Source: DASYPQ01 sp041488095
GTDB taxonomy: Bacteria; Planctomycetota; UBA1135; GCA-002686595
Direction: 5' to 3'
DNA length: 8,285 bases
Assembly: GCA_041488095.1 (NCBI GenBank)
Contig: JBGPOP010000073.1
Location: 1-8,285 of the forward strand
The first letter of the stretch is position 1. Every line of letters begins with the position of its first letter. Below the pieces are notes generated by a model. That model did not search any database. It was not told where the DNA came from and saw only the letters and a program-made list of their open reading frames with translations. Shown here in pieces: positions 1-6,302 of the stretch. The position numbers and the translations under genes are program-made.

Positions 1-162
1 AGTCTGGGTGGAGAAGGTGTGACGGCACTCCAGGCACACAAAGCGCTGGACGGTTCTGCCGTCGCAGGTCCGGCGGAAGTGGCCTTTGAAACACCACCGG
101 TGATGGCCCGAAGAATGCGAGGGGCAGTCGGGGCGAGGGCAACGAGGAGGCTGGAAGCGCAC
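1..162 (-). CDS. Zinc-ribbon protein, N-terminal fragment, transposase-like
   Basis: This is a partial gene whose 3' part lies beyond the left edge of the window; 54 codons are visible. The start is a GTG at 162-160, chosen because AAAGGA (174-169) sits 6 bases upstream and an in-frame stop lies further upstream, with no ATG between. The peptide has a C-x4-C pair (Cys8, Cys13; CPRPDCP), further Cys at 24 and 33, then a C-x2-C pair (Cys43, Cys46) in RFVCLECRHTFSTQT. The pattern of a CP-x-x-x-C knuckle, basic/aromatic stretch, then R-F-x-C-x-x-C-x-x-T-F-S resembles the N-terminal zinc ribbons of IS1/IS1595-type transposases and related DNA-binding proteins. No catalytic domain is visible, so transposase is inference; a non-mobile zinc-ribbon regulator is the alternative. 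It points the same way as the AIM24 gene but is separated by a candidate terminator and 134 bases. Confidence 0.55.
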   Translation of the reverse strand, partial: MRFQPPRCPRPDCPSHSSGHHRWCFKGHFRRTCDGRTVQRFVCLECRHTFSTQT

Positions 163-187
163 GAGAGGTCCTTTCTCCCCGGGCGAG

Positions 188-207
188 GCCGGGGGCTGTT
201 CCCCGGC
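188..207 (-). other. Perfect 7-bp GC hairpin in leader of zinc-ribbon gene
   Basis: GCCGGGG (188-194) and CCCCGGC (201-207) form a perfect 7-bp stem with a 6-base loop. It lies 14 bases upstream of the AAAGGA ribosome binding site of the leftward zinc-ribbon gene. No T-run follows on either strand, so it does not look like an intrinsic terminator. Leader hairpins limiting expression are known for some transposase genes; whether this one acts so is speculation. Confidence 0.35.
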
Positions 208-247
208 GCGACTGGATGAACCTTCCTCGGTTTCAGGACAAAGCCCG

Positions 248-290
248 AAAAACCCCCTCTAGCGTCAGCATCCCTGGACAGCGGTGGGGG
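248..290 (-). terminator. Candidate intrinsic terminator after the AIM24 gene
   Basis: Read leftward, CCCCC (290-286) can pair with GGGGG (257-253), followed at once by five T (252-248). Inside, GTC/GAC and AG/CT can form a second short stem with one bulged C and an internal loop between the stems. It starts 6 bases after the AIM24 stop codon (299-297). The U-tract and position fit an intrinsic terminator, but the outer stem is only 5 bp and the hairpin is imperfect. Confidence 0.4.
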
Positions 291-296
291 CCAGAT

Positions 297-1313
297 TCAA
301 CCGTTCCCTTCGAGCAGCTTGCCCAGGCCGAAGGCGTGGTCGAGGACCGAGCCCTCCTCCTTGCGCGACCAGCCCGACGCCTTGACGATCCGGCCGGCCA
401 GGCGCGACAGCGGAAGCGACTGGAGCCACACCTTCCCCGGACCCGTCAGGCTGGCGAAGAACAGACCCTCGCCGCCGAACAGCGCGGTCTTGACCTGGCC
501 CACGAACTGGATGTCGTATTGGACGCCCGGCTGCAGCGCGACGAGACAGCCGGTGTCGACGCGCAGCTTCTCGCCCGAGGCGAGATCGAGCTGGTGCACC
601 GTGCCGCCGGCGTGCACGAAGCACAGGCCGTCGCCCTGGAGGCGCTCCATGATGAAGCCCTCGCCGCCGAACAGGCCGACCCCGAACTTCTTCTGGAACG
701 CGATCCCCACCGAGACGCCGCGCGCGGCGCACAGGAACGCGTCCTTCTGGCAGATCAGCTCGCCGCCCAGCGCGCGCAGGTCGACCGGGATGATCTTGCC
801 CGCATAGGGGGCGGCGAACGCGATGCGTTCCTTCCCGCTCTTGGACTGGTTCTGGAACACGGTCATGAACAGGCTCTCGCCGATGATGAGGCGCTTGCCC
901 GCCCCGACGAGCGCGTCGAAGATCCCGCCGCTCGGCCGGCTGCCGTCCCCGAACACGGTCTCCATGCCGATGCCGGAGGTCATGTACATCATCGCTCCGG
1001 CCTCGGCGACCGCGCATTCGCCGGGGTCGAGCTCGACCCCGGCGAACTGCATCTCGCTGCCGAGGATGCGGAACTCGATCTCGTGCGCGTTCCGCCCGGG
1101 CGTGGAGGGGATCGGGGGTGCGGCGCCGCCGGGGAGGTGGGCGGCGAACAAGGGTACTTCGCCGAGCCGCTTCCACTCCTTCATCCCCGGACCGAAGACG
1201 AGCGTGTCCGCCCCCGCGGTCCCGTCGCGGATGTTCGCCGCGATCTCCTCGGCGCCGATCGGGCCGACCTGCTGGCCGCCGACCGCCATGTACCACTCGG
1301 CTGCGCTGCTCAT
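297..1313 (-). CDS. GYF_2 (DUF4339)-AIM24 (TIGR00266) family protein
   Basis: A 338-residue two-domain protein. Residues about 5-55 form a GYF_2/DUF4339 domain (EWYMAVGGQQVGPIG, then a W-x-x-L-G-E-V-P-L-F end), a type that often acts as a protein-interaction module. Residues about 75-310 are an AIM24/TIGR00266 beta-rich domain: EIEFRILGSEMQ opening, GAMMYMTSGI, and two matching FGGEGF / FGGEGLFF segments (215-220, 279-286) that reflect internal pseudo-symmetry. The linker at 59-72 is proline-rich (APPIPSTP). No signal peptide or membrane segment is seen, so it is probably cytosolic or peripheral. The AIM24 family is widespread in bacteria; its yeast mitochondrial member is linked to inner-membrane organisation, while bacterial roles are not settled. 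The ATG at 1313 has GAGGA 5 bases upstream. The start overlaps the stop of the upstream TerB-like gene (ATGA), implying translational coupling. Confidence 0.9.
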   Translation of the reverse strand: MSSAAEWYMAVGGQQVGPIGAEEIAANIRDGTAGADTLVFGPGMKEWKRLGEVPLFAAHLPGGAAPPIPSTPGRNAHEIEFRILGSEMQFAGVELDPGECAVAEAGAMMYMTSGIGMETVFGDGSRPSGGIFDALVGAGKRLIIGESLFMTVFQNQSKSGKERIAFAAPYAGKIIPVDLRALGGELICQKDAFLCAARGVSVGIAFQKKFGVGLFGGEGFIMERLQGDGLCFVHAGGTVHQLDLASGEKLRVDTGCLVALQPGVQYDIQFVGQVKTALFGGEGLFFASLTGPGKVWLQSLPLSRLAGRIVKASGWSRKEEGSVLDHAFGLGKLLEGNG

Positions 1314-2005
1314 GTCGTTCCTCGGTCGATGTTCTCGCCCGCCCGTCTCTCCAGATCCGCCACCGCAGCCGCGTCGAGGCCGAGGAGACCCGCGAGCTCC
1401 GCGAGCCAGACGCGCTCGTTGCTGCTGACGACGCCGTCGGCGCGCACGATCCCGTAGGAGAGGACGTACAGGTCGGCCTTCAGCTTGGGGTTGTCCGCCC
1501 CGGCGACGATCTCCGCGAGCGGGCGCTTGCGCGCGAGCTCCTCGGAGACGAGGTTCTCGGCGCCGCTCGCGCGCGCGTCCTCGCGGATCTTGCCGTACTC
1601 CTCCTCCGACAGCTCGTTGTCGCAGCGCGCGGCCGCGATGGTCAGCGCGACGAGACGCCGGAGCGCGTCGGGGCCGGCCGGAGCGGACGGAGCCGCGACC
1701 GCGCCGGCCGTGGCCGGGAGCGGAGGCGGCCGCGTGGAAGGCAGAGGCGGCGGTCCCCCGGCGAGCATCGGCGCCTCGCTCGCGGGGAAGCCTCCGCCCG
1801 CGACGGTGGTGATCGACTCGGTCGGCCTGTGGTTCTTGTAGGTCTCGTACGCGCCCCAGGCGAGACCGGCCACGCCGAGCATCGTTCCGAGGTTGAGGAT
1901 CGGCGAACGGCCTCCCGTCAGGAAGCTCGCGGCCCCGAGGTAGGGCTTGCGGCGCACGCCCAGCGCGCTGTGCACCATGGAGCGGAGCAGGAAATCGGCC
2001 AGCAT
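1310..2005 (-). CDS. TerB-like / DUF533-like protein with hydrophobic N-terminal segment
   Basis: A 231-residue protein. The first ~60 residues include a glycine-rich hydrophobic stretch (about 36-55, ending GVAGLAWGAYETY) that could be a membrane segment, as in DUF533 proteins. A disordered Pro/Ala/Gly linker (about 70-111) holds two copies of PPPLP followed by S/A-T (85-91 and 93-99). Residues about 112-227 are an all-helical TerB-like domain, with CDNELSEEEY near its start and the acidic signature ADGVVSSNE followed by a leucine-rich helix ending LLGLD. TerB-type domains occur in tellurite-resistance-linked and envelope-stress proteins, and acidic residues of this type can bind metal; the precise role here is unknown. 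The ATG at 2005 has GGAGA 6 bases upstream. It lies 74 bases after the SGNH gene, with no convincing terminator between, and overlaps the AIM24 gene by 4 bases. Confidence 0.8.
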   Translation of the reverse strand: MLADFLLRSMVHSALGVRRKPYLGAASFLTGGRSPILNLGTMLGVAGLAWGAYETYKNHRPTESITTVAGGGFPASEAPMLAGGPPPLPSTRPPPLPATAGAVAAPSAPAGPDALRRLVALTIAAARCDNELSEEEYGKIREDARASGAENLVSEELARKRPLAEIVAGADNPKLKADLYVLSYGIVRADGVVSSNERVWLAELAGLLGLDAAAVADLERRAGENIDRGTT

Positions 2006-2079
2006 CGTGGTTCTCCGGGGGAAGAGGAGGGCGAGCTACGCCGCCGGGGTCGCGGCATTCGCGCCGGGACGGCCACAGC

Positions 2080-3435
2080 TCAATCGAAGAACACCACCCT
2101 GAGGCCGTCCGTCGCCACGACGCCGGTCCCGTCGGGATGGTGCGGGTCGCGCGACCAGCCCTGGTAGAACCGCGTCGAGCCGACCATCGTCGAGGTGATC
2201 GGGATCGCCCAGCTCGATCCGCCCGACCCGTCGAGCAGGTGCACGGGAAGGCGCGTGAACGGGTTGCCGACCCAGCGCGTCGCCGTGCCGCCGAGGAAGG
2301 GCTGGTCCGCCGGCGTCGCGCCGAAGAAGCCCAGCCCGAACTTGTTCGGCACCGCGTTCGTGTAGGTGAACGCGAAGTCGTTCGTCGAGAAGCTCGGCGT
2401 CCCCGTCCAGCCGACGCTCGGCAGCGTGCCGAGCGAGGTCGTCTTGCCGACCCCGTAGGCCTCGGGCGCAGGCTGCCTCAGGTACCACGCGGCCGCCGTC
2501 GGATCGGCATGGACGAACGCGAGCAGAGCCTGAGCCACCTTCTCCCGACCGCTCGCCGAGGGGTGGGTTCCGTCGCTGACGTAGTCCGAGCACTGCCAGA
2601 CCAGCCCGTCGCTGCGCGGGACCAGGCCGTCGGCCCAGTTGTAGGTTCCCCAGTCGATCCAGGGCGAGATCACCGGCCCGGCCGCGGGGTCGTAGTTCAG
2701 GGAGGCGAGCCCCTGGATCTGGTCCTCGATCATCCACCGGCACGAGAAACCCTGCTCGTAGGCGTAGGGCTCGGGGTTGAGCGTCGTGGTCGCGTACCCG
2801 CCGTAGATCCGTGAGGCGACATAGCAGATCCGCGCGTTCGGATACTTCGAGCGGATCACGCCCATGATCGTCTCGAACTCCGTCTTCAGCGTGTTCGCGT
2901 ATGCAGGGAAGCCGCTCGTCGGCCCCGCGTCCGCCTCCTTGAACCAGATCACCTGAACCTGCTGCGCGGTGACGCCGGCGCTCGCCAGACGCTGTTGCAC
3001 GACGGTCCAGAAGTTCGCGGTGGGGTCCTGGATGATCGCCGCCGTCTGTCCGCCCTGGGCGCCGTCGACCGGCGCGACCGACGGTCGCTTCAGCGGATCG
3101 GCGTTGGCGAGCTGCACGAAGCGCGAGTACTCCTGCGTGCAGTTGGACATCCCGATCGACAGGAAAACGATCCGGCCGGCGGGATCGGGGTTGCCGGCCG
3201 CGTCGCGGGGCACCACTTGCGCCGCCTGGGAAAGGCCACCGACCGTGTGCGCGAACGGCCGGACGTTCGTGCCCCCGGGGTAGAGTCCGCCTTGGAAGCC
3301 CTGGTAGGTGCCGGTCCCAAGGTCGTTCAGCGGGATGCTCCCGGTCGAAGTGTTGGCGCAGTTCTGTGCGCGCGCGATCGCGGCCGTGAGCAGCAGGAAA
3401 GCAGCCGAGAGCGTCGCGAGTCTTCGCGGATCCAT
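2080..3435 (-). CDS. Secreted SGNH-hydrolase-like protein
   Basis: A 451-residue exported protein. The N-terminus is a classic Sec signal peptide: MDPRR, a hydrophobic core (about 8-20), and AIARAQ with likely cleavage after ARA near 23. The central domain (about 85-312) looks like an SGNH/GDSL esterase fold: a beta strand RIVFLSIGMSN places a candidate nucleophile at Ser97, a GGQ follows at 128-130 (block II Gly region), and SDGTHPSASG at 287-296 supplies candidate Asp288 and His291 of block V. A canonical block III Asn is not obvious (the matching strand reads WFKEAD), so activity is not assured. The C-terminal ~120 residues form a separate beta-rich tail ending YQGWSRDP...DGLRVVFFD, a recurrent ending in secreted proteins that I associate with Planctomycetota. 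Substrate is unknown; a carbohydrate acyl ester is plausible. The ATG at 3435 has only a weak AGG upstream. It is the first gene of the leftward set, behind a TATAAT box. Confidence 0.8.
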   Translation of the reverse strand: MDPRRLATLSAAFLLLTAAIARAQNCANTSTGSIPLNDLGTGTYQGFQGGLYPGGTNVRPFAHTVGGLSQAAQVVPRDAAGNPDPAGRIVFLSIGMSNCTQEYSRFVQLANADPLKRPSVAPVDGAQGGQTAAIIQDPTANFWTVVQQRLASAGVTAQQVQVIWFKEADAGPTSGFPAYANTLKTEFETIMGVIRSKYPNARICYVASRIYGGYATTTLNPEPYAYEQGFSCRWMIEDQIQGLASLNYDPAAGPVISPWIDWGTYNWADGLVPRSDGLVWQCSDYVSDGTHPSASGREKVAQALLAFVHADPTAAAWYLRQPAPEAYGVGKTTSLGTLPSVGWTGTPSFSTNDFAFTYTNAVPNKFGLGFFGATPADQPFLGGTATRWVGNPFTRLPVHLLDGSGGSSWAIPITSTMVGSTRFYQGWSRDPHHPDGTGVVATDGLRVVFFD

Positions 3436-3482
3436 GGAGCACCTGGGGGGAGAGGACGAGGGCGCGCCCGAGCGCTCCCCAC

Positions 3483-3510
3483 ATTATAAGGGTGGGAGCG
3501 CACTAGTCCG
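3483..3510 (-). promoter_or_regulatory. Candidate promoter for the SGNH-like gene
   Basis: Read leftward, a perfect TATAAT lies at 3488-3483. Sixteen bases upstream is CGGACT (3510-3505), which shares only the GAC core with TTGACA. Predicted transcription start is about 40 bases before the ATG at 3435. The A/T island stands out in otherwise GC-rich DNA, which favours a real -10 element; the -35 is weak. Confidence 0.5.
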
Positions 3511-3524
3511 CCTCCTGCTAGCAT
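3485..3524 (+). promoter_or_regulatory. Candidate -10 elements for the mqnA homologue
   Basis: Two alternatives precede the ATG at 3532. TATAAG (3485-3490) overlaps the leftward TATAAT, so the same A/T island could serve both directions and give a leader of about 35 bases. TAGCAT (3519-3524) fits the TANNNT pattern of leaderless promoters and sits 7 bases before the ATG. No good -35 box is seen for either, and no Shine-Dalgarno sequence precedes the ATG. Confidence 0.3.
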
Positions 3525-3531
3525 CCCGGCC

Positions 3532-4368
3532 ATGCCGGGGATCCTCGAGAAGCACGGCTCCGCGCTGCGCGTGGGCAGCGTGCCCTACCTCGTCGGCCGG
3601 CCTCTCGACCGGGGGCTCGAGCGCGAGCCTGGGTTCGCGCTGTCGCGCCGCGTGCCCGCCGAGCTGGTGCGCGCACTGCGCGCGGGCGAGATCGACGTCG
3701 CGCTCGTCAGCTCGATCGAGCTCTTCCGCAGGCCGGGCTACCGCTACCTCGACGGCCTGGCGGTGTGCGGCGAGGGCTTCGTCGCGAGCGTGCAGGTGTT
3801 CCTGCGCAAGCCGATCGGGGAGGTGCGCACGGTCGCGCTCGATCCGGCCAGCGAGGCTGCGGCGGCGCTGACGCGCGTGCTGCTCTCGACGGAAGGGATG
3901 GCGCGGGAGTTCGTCGAGGTCGCGCTCGGCTCGGATCCGTCCAGCGCGCGCGCCGACGCATGGCTCGAGATCGGCGACGCGGCGCTGCGGCGCTACCTCT
4001 CCCCGGCCGCGCCGCCGGTGTTCAATCCGTCGGAGGAATGGTCGAGGCGCACCGGCCTTCCCTTCGCGTTCGCCGTGTGGATCGTCCGGCCGGGAATCGA
4101 GCTCGCGCCGCGGCAGGTCGAGGCCTTCGCGCGTGCGCGTGCACGCGGAGCGGGGAGCGTCGAGGCGCTCGCCGAGGAAGCCAGCCGGAGCTGGAAGCTG
4201 CCGCTCGAGGCGTGTCGCCGCTACCTCGCCGAGGAGTGCCGGTACGACGCGGGAAACCGCCTGGCGCCCGCGCTCCGCGCCTTCCGCGATGCGGCCGCGC
4301 CGCTCGGCCTGTGCCAGGGCGGCTTCGATCCCGAGGCGATCGCCGTTCCGGTCGCACATGTCGCCTAG
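3532..4368 (+). CDS. mqnA: MqnA-family protein (chorismate dehydratase homologue, futalosine pathway)
   Basis: A 278-residue protein of the MqnA/MqnD periplasmic-binding-like fold, cytosolic with no signal peptide. MqnA converts chorismate to 3-[(1-carboxyvinyl)oxy]benzoate, the first step of the futalosine route to menaquinone. Family hallmarks are LRVGSVPYL...RPL (12-25), AGEIDVALVSSIEL (51-64), GEVRTVALD (96-104), DAWLEIGDAAL (142-152), and EEW...TGLPFAFAVW (168-183). A late EECRYD...APLGL matches the family C-terminus. Two conserved positions differ: the Asn of the usual YLN motif is Val21, and the usual S-R-T-S-type loop reads ASEAAAAL (106-113). It may be a divergent or repurposed homologue. 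The ATG at 3532 lacks a Shine-Dalgarno; GTG at 3571 (Val14) is a less likely start because it would cut into the first strand. No other mqn gene is in the window. Confidence 0.8.
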   Translation: MPGILEKHGSALRVGSVPYLVGRPLDRGLEREPGFALSRRVPAELVRALRAGEIDVALVSSIELFRRPGYRYLDGLAVCGEGFVASVQVFLRKPIGEVRTVALDPASEAAAALTRVLLSTEGMAREFVEVALGSDPSSARADAWLEIGDAALRRYLSPAAPPVFNPSEEWSRRTGLPFAFAVWIVRPGIELAPRQVEAFARARARGAGSVEALAEEASRSWKLPLEACRRYLAEECRYDAGNRLAPALRAFRDAAAPLGLCQGGFDPEAIAVPVAHVA

Positions 4369-4567
4369 GGTTCTCGACACGCGGACCTGCCCGCACTGCA
4401 AGGCCGATCTGCCGCGACCGACTCCGCGGTCCTGCCCCGCGTGCGGCGGGTCGCTGCAGAAACGGCATCTCTCGCTCGGTTGCCTGACCTCCGCGCCGAA
4501 GCTTCTCCTGGTCGCGACGGTGATCTGGGCGATCCGCAGCTTCGTGATCCGGGCGAGAAGCGGATGA
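4358..4567 (+). CDS. Small zinc-ribbon protein with hydrophobic C-terminal segment
   Basis: A 69-residue protein with no recognised orthologue. It has a rubredoxin-like zinc ribbon, CPHC (11-14) and CPACGG (26-31), spaced by 11 residues, expected to bind one zinc. A hydrophobic stretch follows (about 42-64, containing LLLVATVIWAI), then a basic tail. It is flanked by Lys48 and Arg60 and may be a short membrane anchor or an amphipathic helix. The start at 4358 overlaps the last 11 bases of the mqnA homologue and ends just before the next gene. There is no good Shine-Dalgarno, so translation probably depends on coupling to the upstream gene. Codons upstream in the same frame are antisense-like and belong to the mqnA region, which is why the ATG at 4358 was preferred. 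Confidence 0.65.
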   Translation: MSPRVLDTRTCPHCKADLPRPTPRSCPACGGSLQKRHLSLGCLTSAPKLLLVATVIWAIRSFVIRARSG

Positions 4568-4588
4568 TGAGGGGGAGTCACTGCCGTC

Positions 4589-6277
4589 ATGGCTCCCCGA
4601 ACGCGAACCTCGATCCTCCTTGCGTTGCTCCTCGGTGCGCTCGGGATCTGTCTCGGGCGGACTCTGCGACCGTCCGCGCCGGCGCCGGTAACGCGAGTCG
4701 CTGCTCCCGTGGACGAGTCGGAGAGGGACGGGTCCGAGGCCGTGCGCCTGCTCGAGCGGCCTGCGAACGACTCGACCCGCATCCCTGGGACGACGGACGA
4801 GGACGCGGAATCCGCGCCCGCCTCCGCGGCGGTGAACGCGTCCGAGAGTCTGCTGGCGAAGCCGATCGTCCTCAGGGGCAGTGTGACGGATCGGGACGGA
4901 GCAGGCATCGGCGTCCCCAGGGCCCGCGTCACGGTGACGGATGCGAGCGGCAGGACTCAGTTCGCTCCGATCGGGAAGGGCGCATACAGGATCGGAGGCC
5001 TCGAGCCGGGCCCGTTCGATCTTGGCTGCGACGTCTTCGGCTTCCGACATGCGATCCGCACGATCTCGCTTCGATCGGCCGAGACCGAGCACCGCGAAGA
5101 CTTCGTGCTCGAGTCCGTGTGGACGATCGCGATCCGCTTGGTCACCCCCGAGGGTCGAAACCTCCTCGATCGGAATCTGCGAGCGGAACTGCCCGTGGGG
5201 TTCATCGTCGGAGTGGTCGCAACAGTGGACCCACCCGAGGAGCGCCTGGTCCCGCGATCCTTCAAGTGGCGCCTCGCGCACCGCGGTAGCCGCTACGAAC
5301 CCCGCGCGAGCCAAAACGAGAAGGTACCCGGCGATCCGTCCAAGGAATGCTCCGGTCGACTCGAGATTTTCAGCGAGCCGCCTGTCCACGTCAGCGCCGA
5401 AGTGCGCGACTACATCGTCGCGACGAAACGAGTCGACGCGCACGTCGACCATCTCACGCTCGAGATCCCGATCGAACGCCTGTGTGGCCTGACCTGCAGC
5501 CTCTCCTGTCGGTTGGTGGATGCGGAGACGCGTGGCCCCATCTCGGGAGCCAAGGCGGGCTTGTTCGGCGCGGGAGGCGGGACCCAATGGTTCGAGGCGG
5601 ACGAATCCGGCGCCCTGCTCAAGGAGAAGCTCCTCCCTGGCGCATACACCCTCACCTTCCAGCCTCCGGGCTACGCATACGAGATCCGGCAGGTGGATCT
5701 CGCTCCCGGTCGAGAGAACGACCTCGGAACCATCGCCCTCGAGAGGGGAGTCACCCTTCAGGGCAGGTTTGTGGACCCGGAAGGTCGACCCCTGAATGCG
5801 GAGGGTTCGCTGTTTCCCTATTCGGAGGAGCACGCGCTCGAGGCGATGAACACACACGTCCAGTTGGGAATCGAAGGGGACGAGGACGGCCGCTTCGAGG
5901 GGGCCTTCGCCAAGCGCAAGTACCTCCTTCTCGTGAATCGGTTCTTGCACGCGGGCGCAGGACAGCCTGACTGGCGCGCTCGACCGATCACGGTCGACCT
6001 CACCCGCGGACCCATTTTCAATCTCGTGATCCCTTTGCGCCCAGGGGTCGACCTCTTCCTGCACCCCCTCAGCATGGAAGCCATGGACCTTTACTACTCG
6101 GTGGTTTCTCCTGATGGACTTCCGTGCGTGCGAGGAGGCTTCCCGCAGGTGGGCGACACAAGGGATCGAATCGCTCCGGGAAGCTACAGGCTGCTGCTGG
6201 ATCGAGATGGATCGATCGTCCGCGAGATCCCGTTCACGCTCGGAGAGCAGCCGATGACCCTCGACATCGATCTCTGA
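4589..6277 (+). CDS. Exported carboxypeptidase-regulatory-like repeat protein
   Basis: A 562-residue protein with an N-terminal signal or signal-anchor: basic MAPRTRTS, then hydrophobic ILLALLLGALGICLG (9-23). A low-complexity Ala/Ser/Glu/Asp spacer (about 28-88) suggests a tethered extracytoplasmic protein. Immunoglobulin-like/carboxypeptidase-regulatory-like modules follow. The first spans about 92-176 (VLRGSVTDRDG ... GAYRIGGLEPGPF). The second spans about 303-384 (CRLVDAETRGPISGA ... LLPGAYTLTFQPPGY). The third spans about 388-480 (LQGRFVDPEGRPL ... DGRFEGAF), and a fourth, more degenerate, spans 486-562 (ending APGSYRLLLDRDGS). No enzymatic motif is seen; such modules usually act as structural or adhesive domains. 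Cys299, 303 and 307 form a small cluster that could make disulphides. The ATG at 4589 has GGGGGAG 11 bases upstream, a rather long spacing. The gene follows the zinc-ribbon gene by 21 bases and is likely co-transcribed. Confidence 0.8.
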   Translation: MAPRTRTSILLALLLGALGICLGRTLRPSAPAPVTRVAAPVDESERDGSEAVRLLERPANDSTRIPGTTDEDAESAPASAAVNASESLLAKPIVLRGSVTDRDGAGIGVPRARVTVTDASGRTQFAPIGKGAYRIGGLEPGPFDLGCDVFGFRHAIRTISLRSAETEHREDFVLESVWTIAIRLVTPEGRNLLDRNLRAELPVGFIVGVVATVDPPEERLVPRSFKWRLAHRGSRYEPRASQNEKVPGDPSKECSGRLEIFSEPPVHVSAEVRDYIVATKRVDAHVDHLTLEIPIERLCGLTCSLSCRLVDAETRGPISGAKAGLFGAGGGTQWFEADESGALLKEKLLPGAYTLTFQPPGYAYEIRQVDLAPGRENDLGTIALERGVTLQGRFVDPEGRPLNAEGSLFPYSEEHALEAMNTHVQLGIEGDEDGRFEGAFAKRKYLLLVNRFLHAGAGQPDWRARPITVDLTRGPIFNLVIPLRPGVDLFLHPLSMEAMDLYYSVVSPDGLPCVRGGFPQVGDTRDRIAPGSYRLLLDRDGSIVREIPFTLGEQPMTLDIDL

Positions 6278-6302
6278 GGCCTCATGAACCTTCGCGCGAC
6301 GT

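Noticed and set aside
216..1457. Plus-strand open frame of 413 codons over the AIM24 gene
   Set aside because: Antisense shadow. The minus strand reading gives recognisable GYF_2 and AIM24 domains with a good ribosome binding site.
2006..2079. Possible hairpin CGGC...GCCG between the SGNH-like and TerB-like genes
   Set aside because: Only a 4-bp stem with no T-run; not enough to call a terminator or an operon boundary.
1118..2167. Plus-strand open frame with many Arg residues
   Set aside because: Shadow of the TerB-like and AIM24 genes; low-complexity Arg-rich translation without domains.
2036..3484. Second minus-strand frame over the SGNH-like gene
   Set aside because: Arg/Pro/Gly-rich translation without motifs or signal peptide. 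The other frame has a signal peptide, GMSN and DGTHPS motifs.
4022..6064. Open frame of 680 codons on the minus strand
   Set aside because: It is antisense to the mqnA homologue, the zinc-ribbon gene and the exported repeat protein. Its composition is Arg/Asp/Glu-rich and featureless, and it crosses three better-supported genes.
6275..6284. Ten-base palindrome TGAGGCCTCA spanning the stop codon of the exported repeat protein, with GGCCTCA repeated at 6373-6379
   Set aside because: Too short to support a function; no loop, so it cannot be a hairpin, and no T-run follows. Probably chance in GC-rich DNA.
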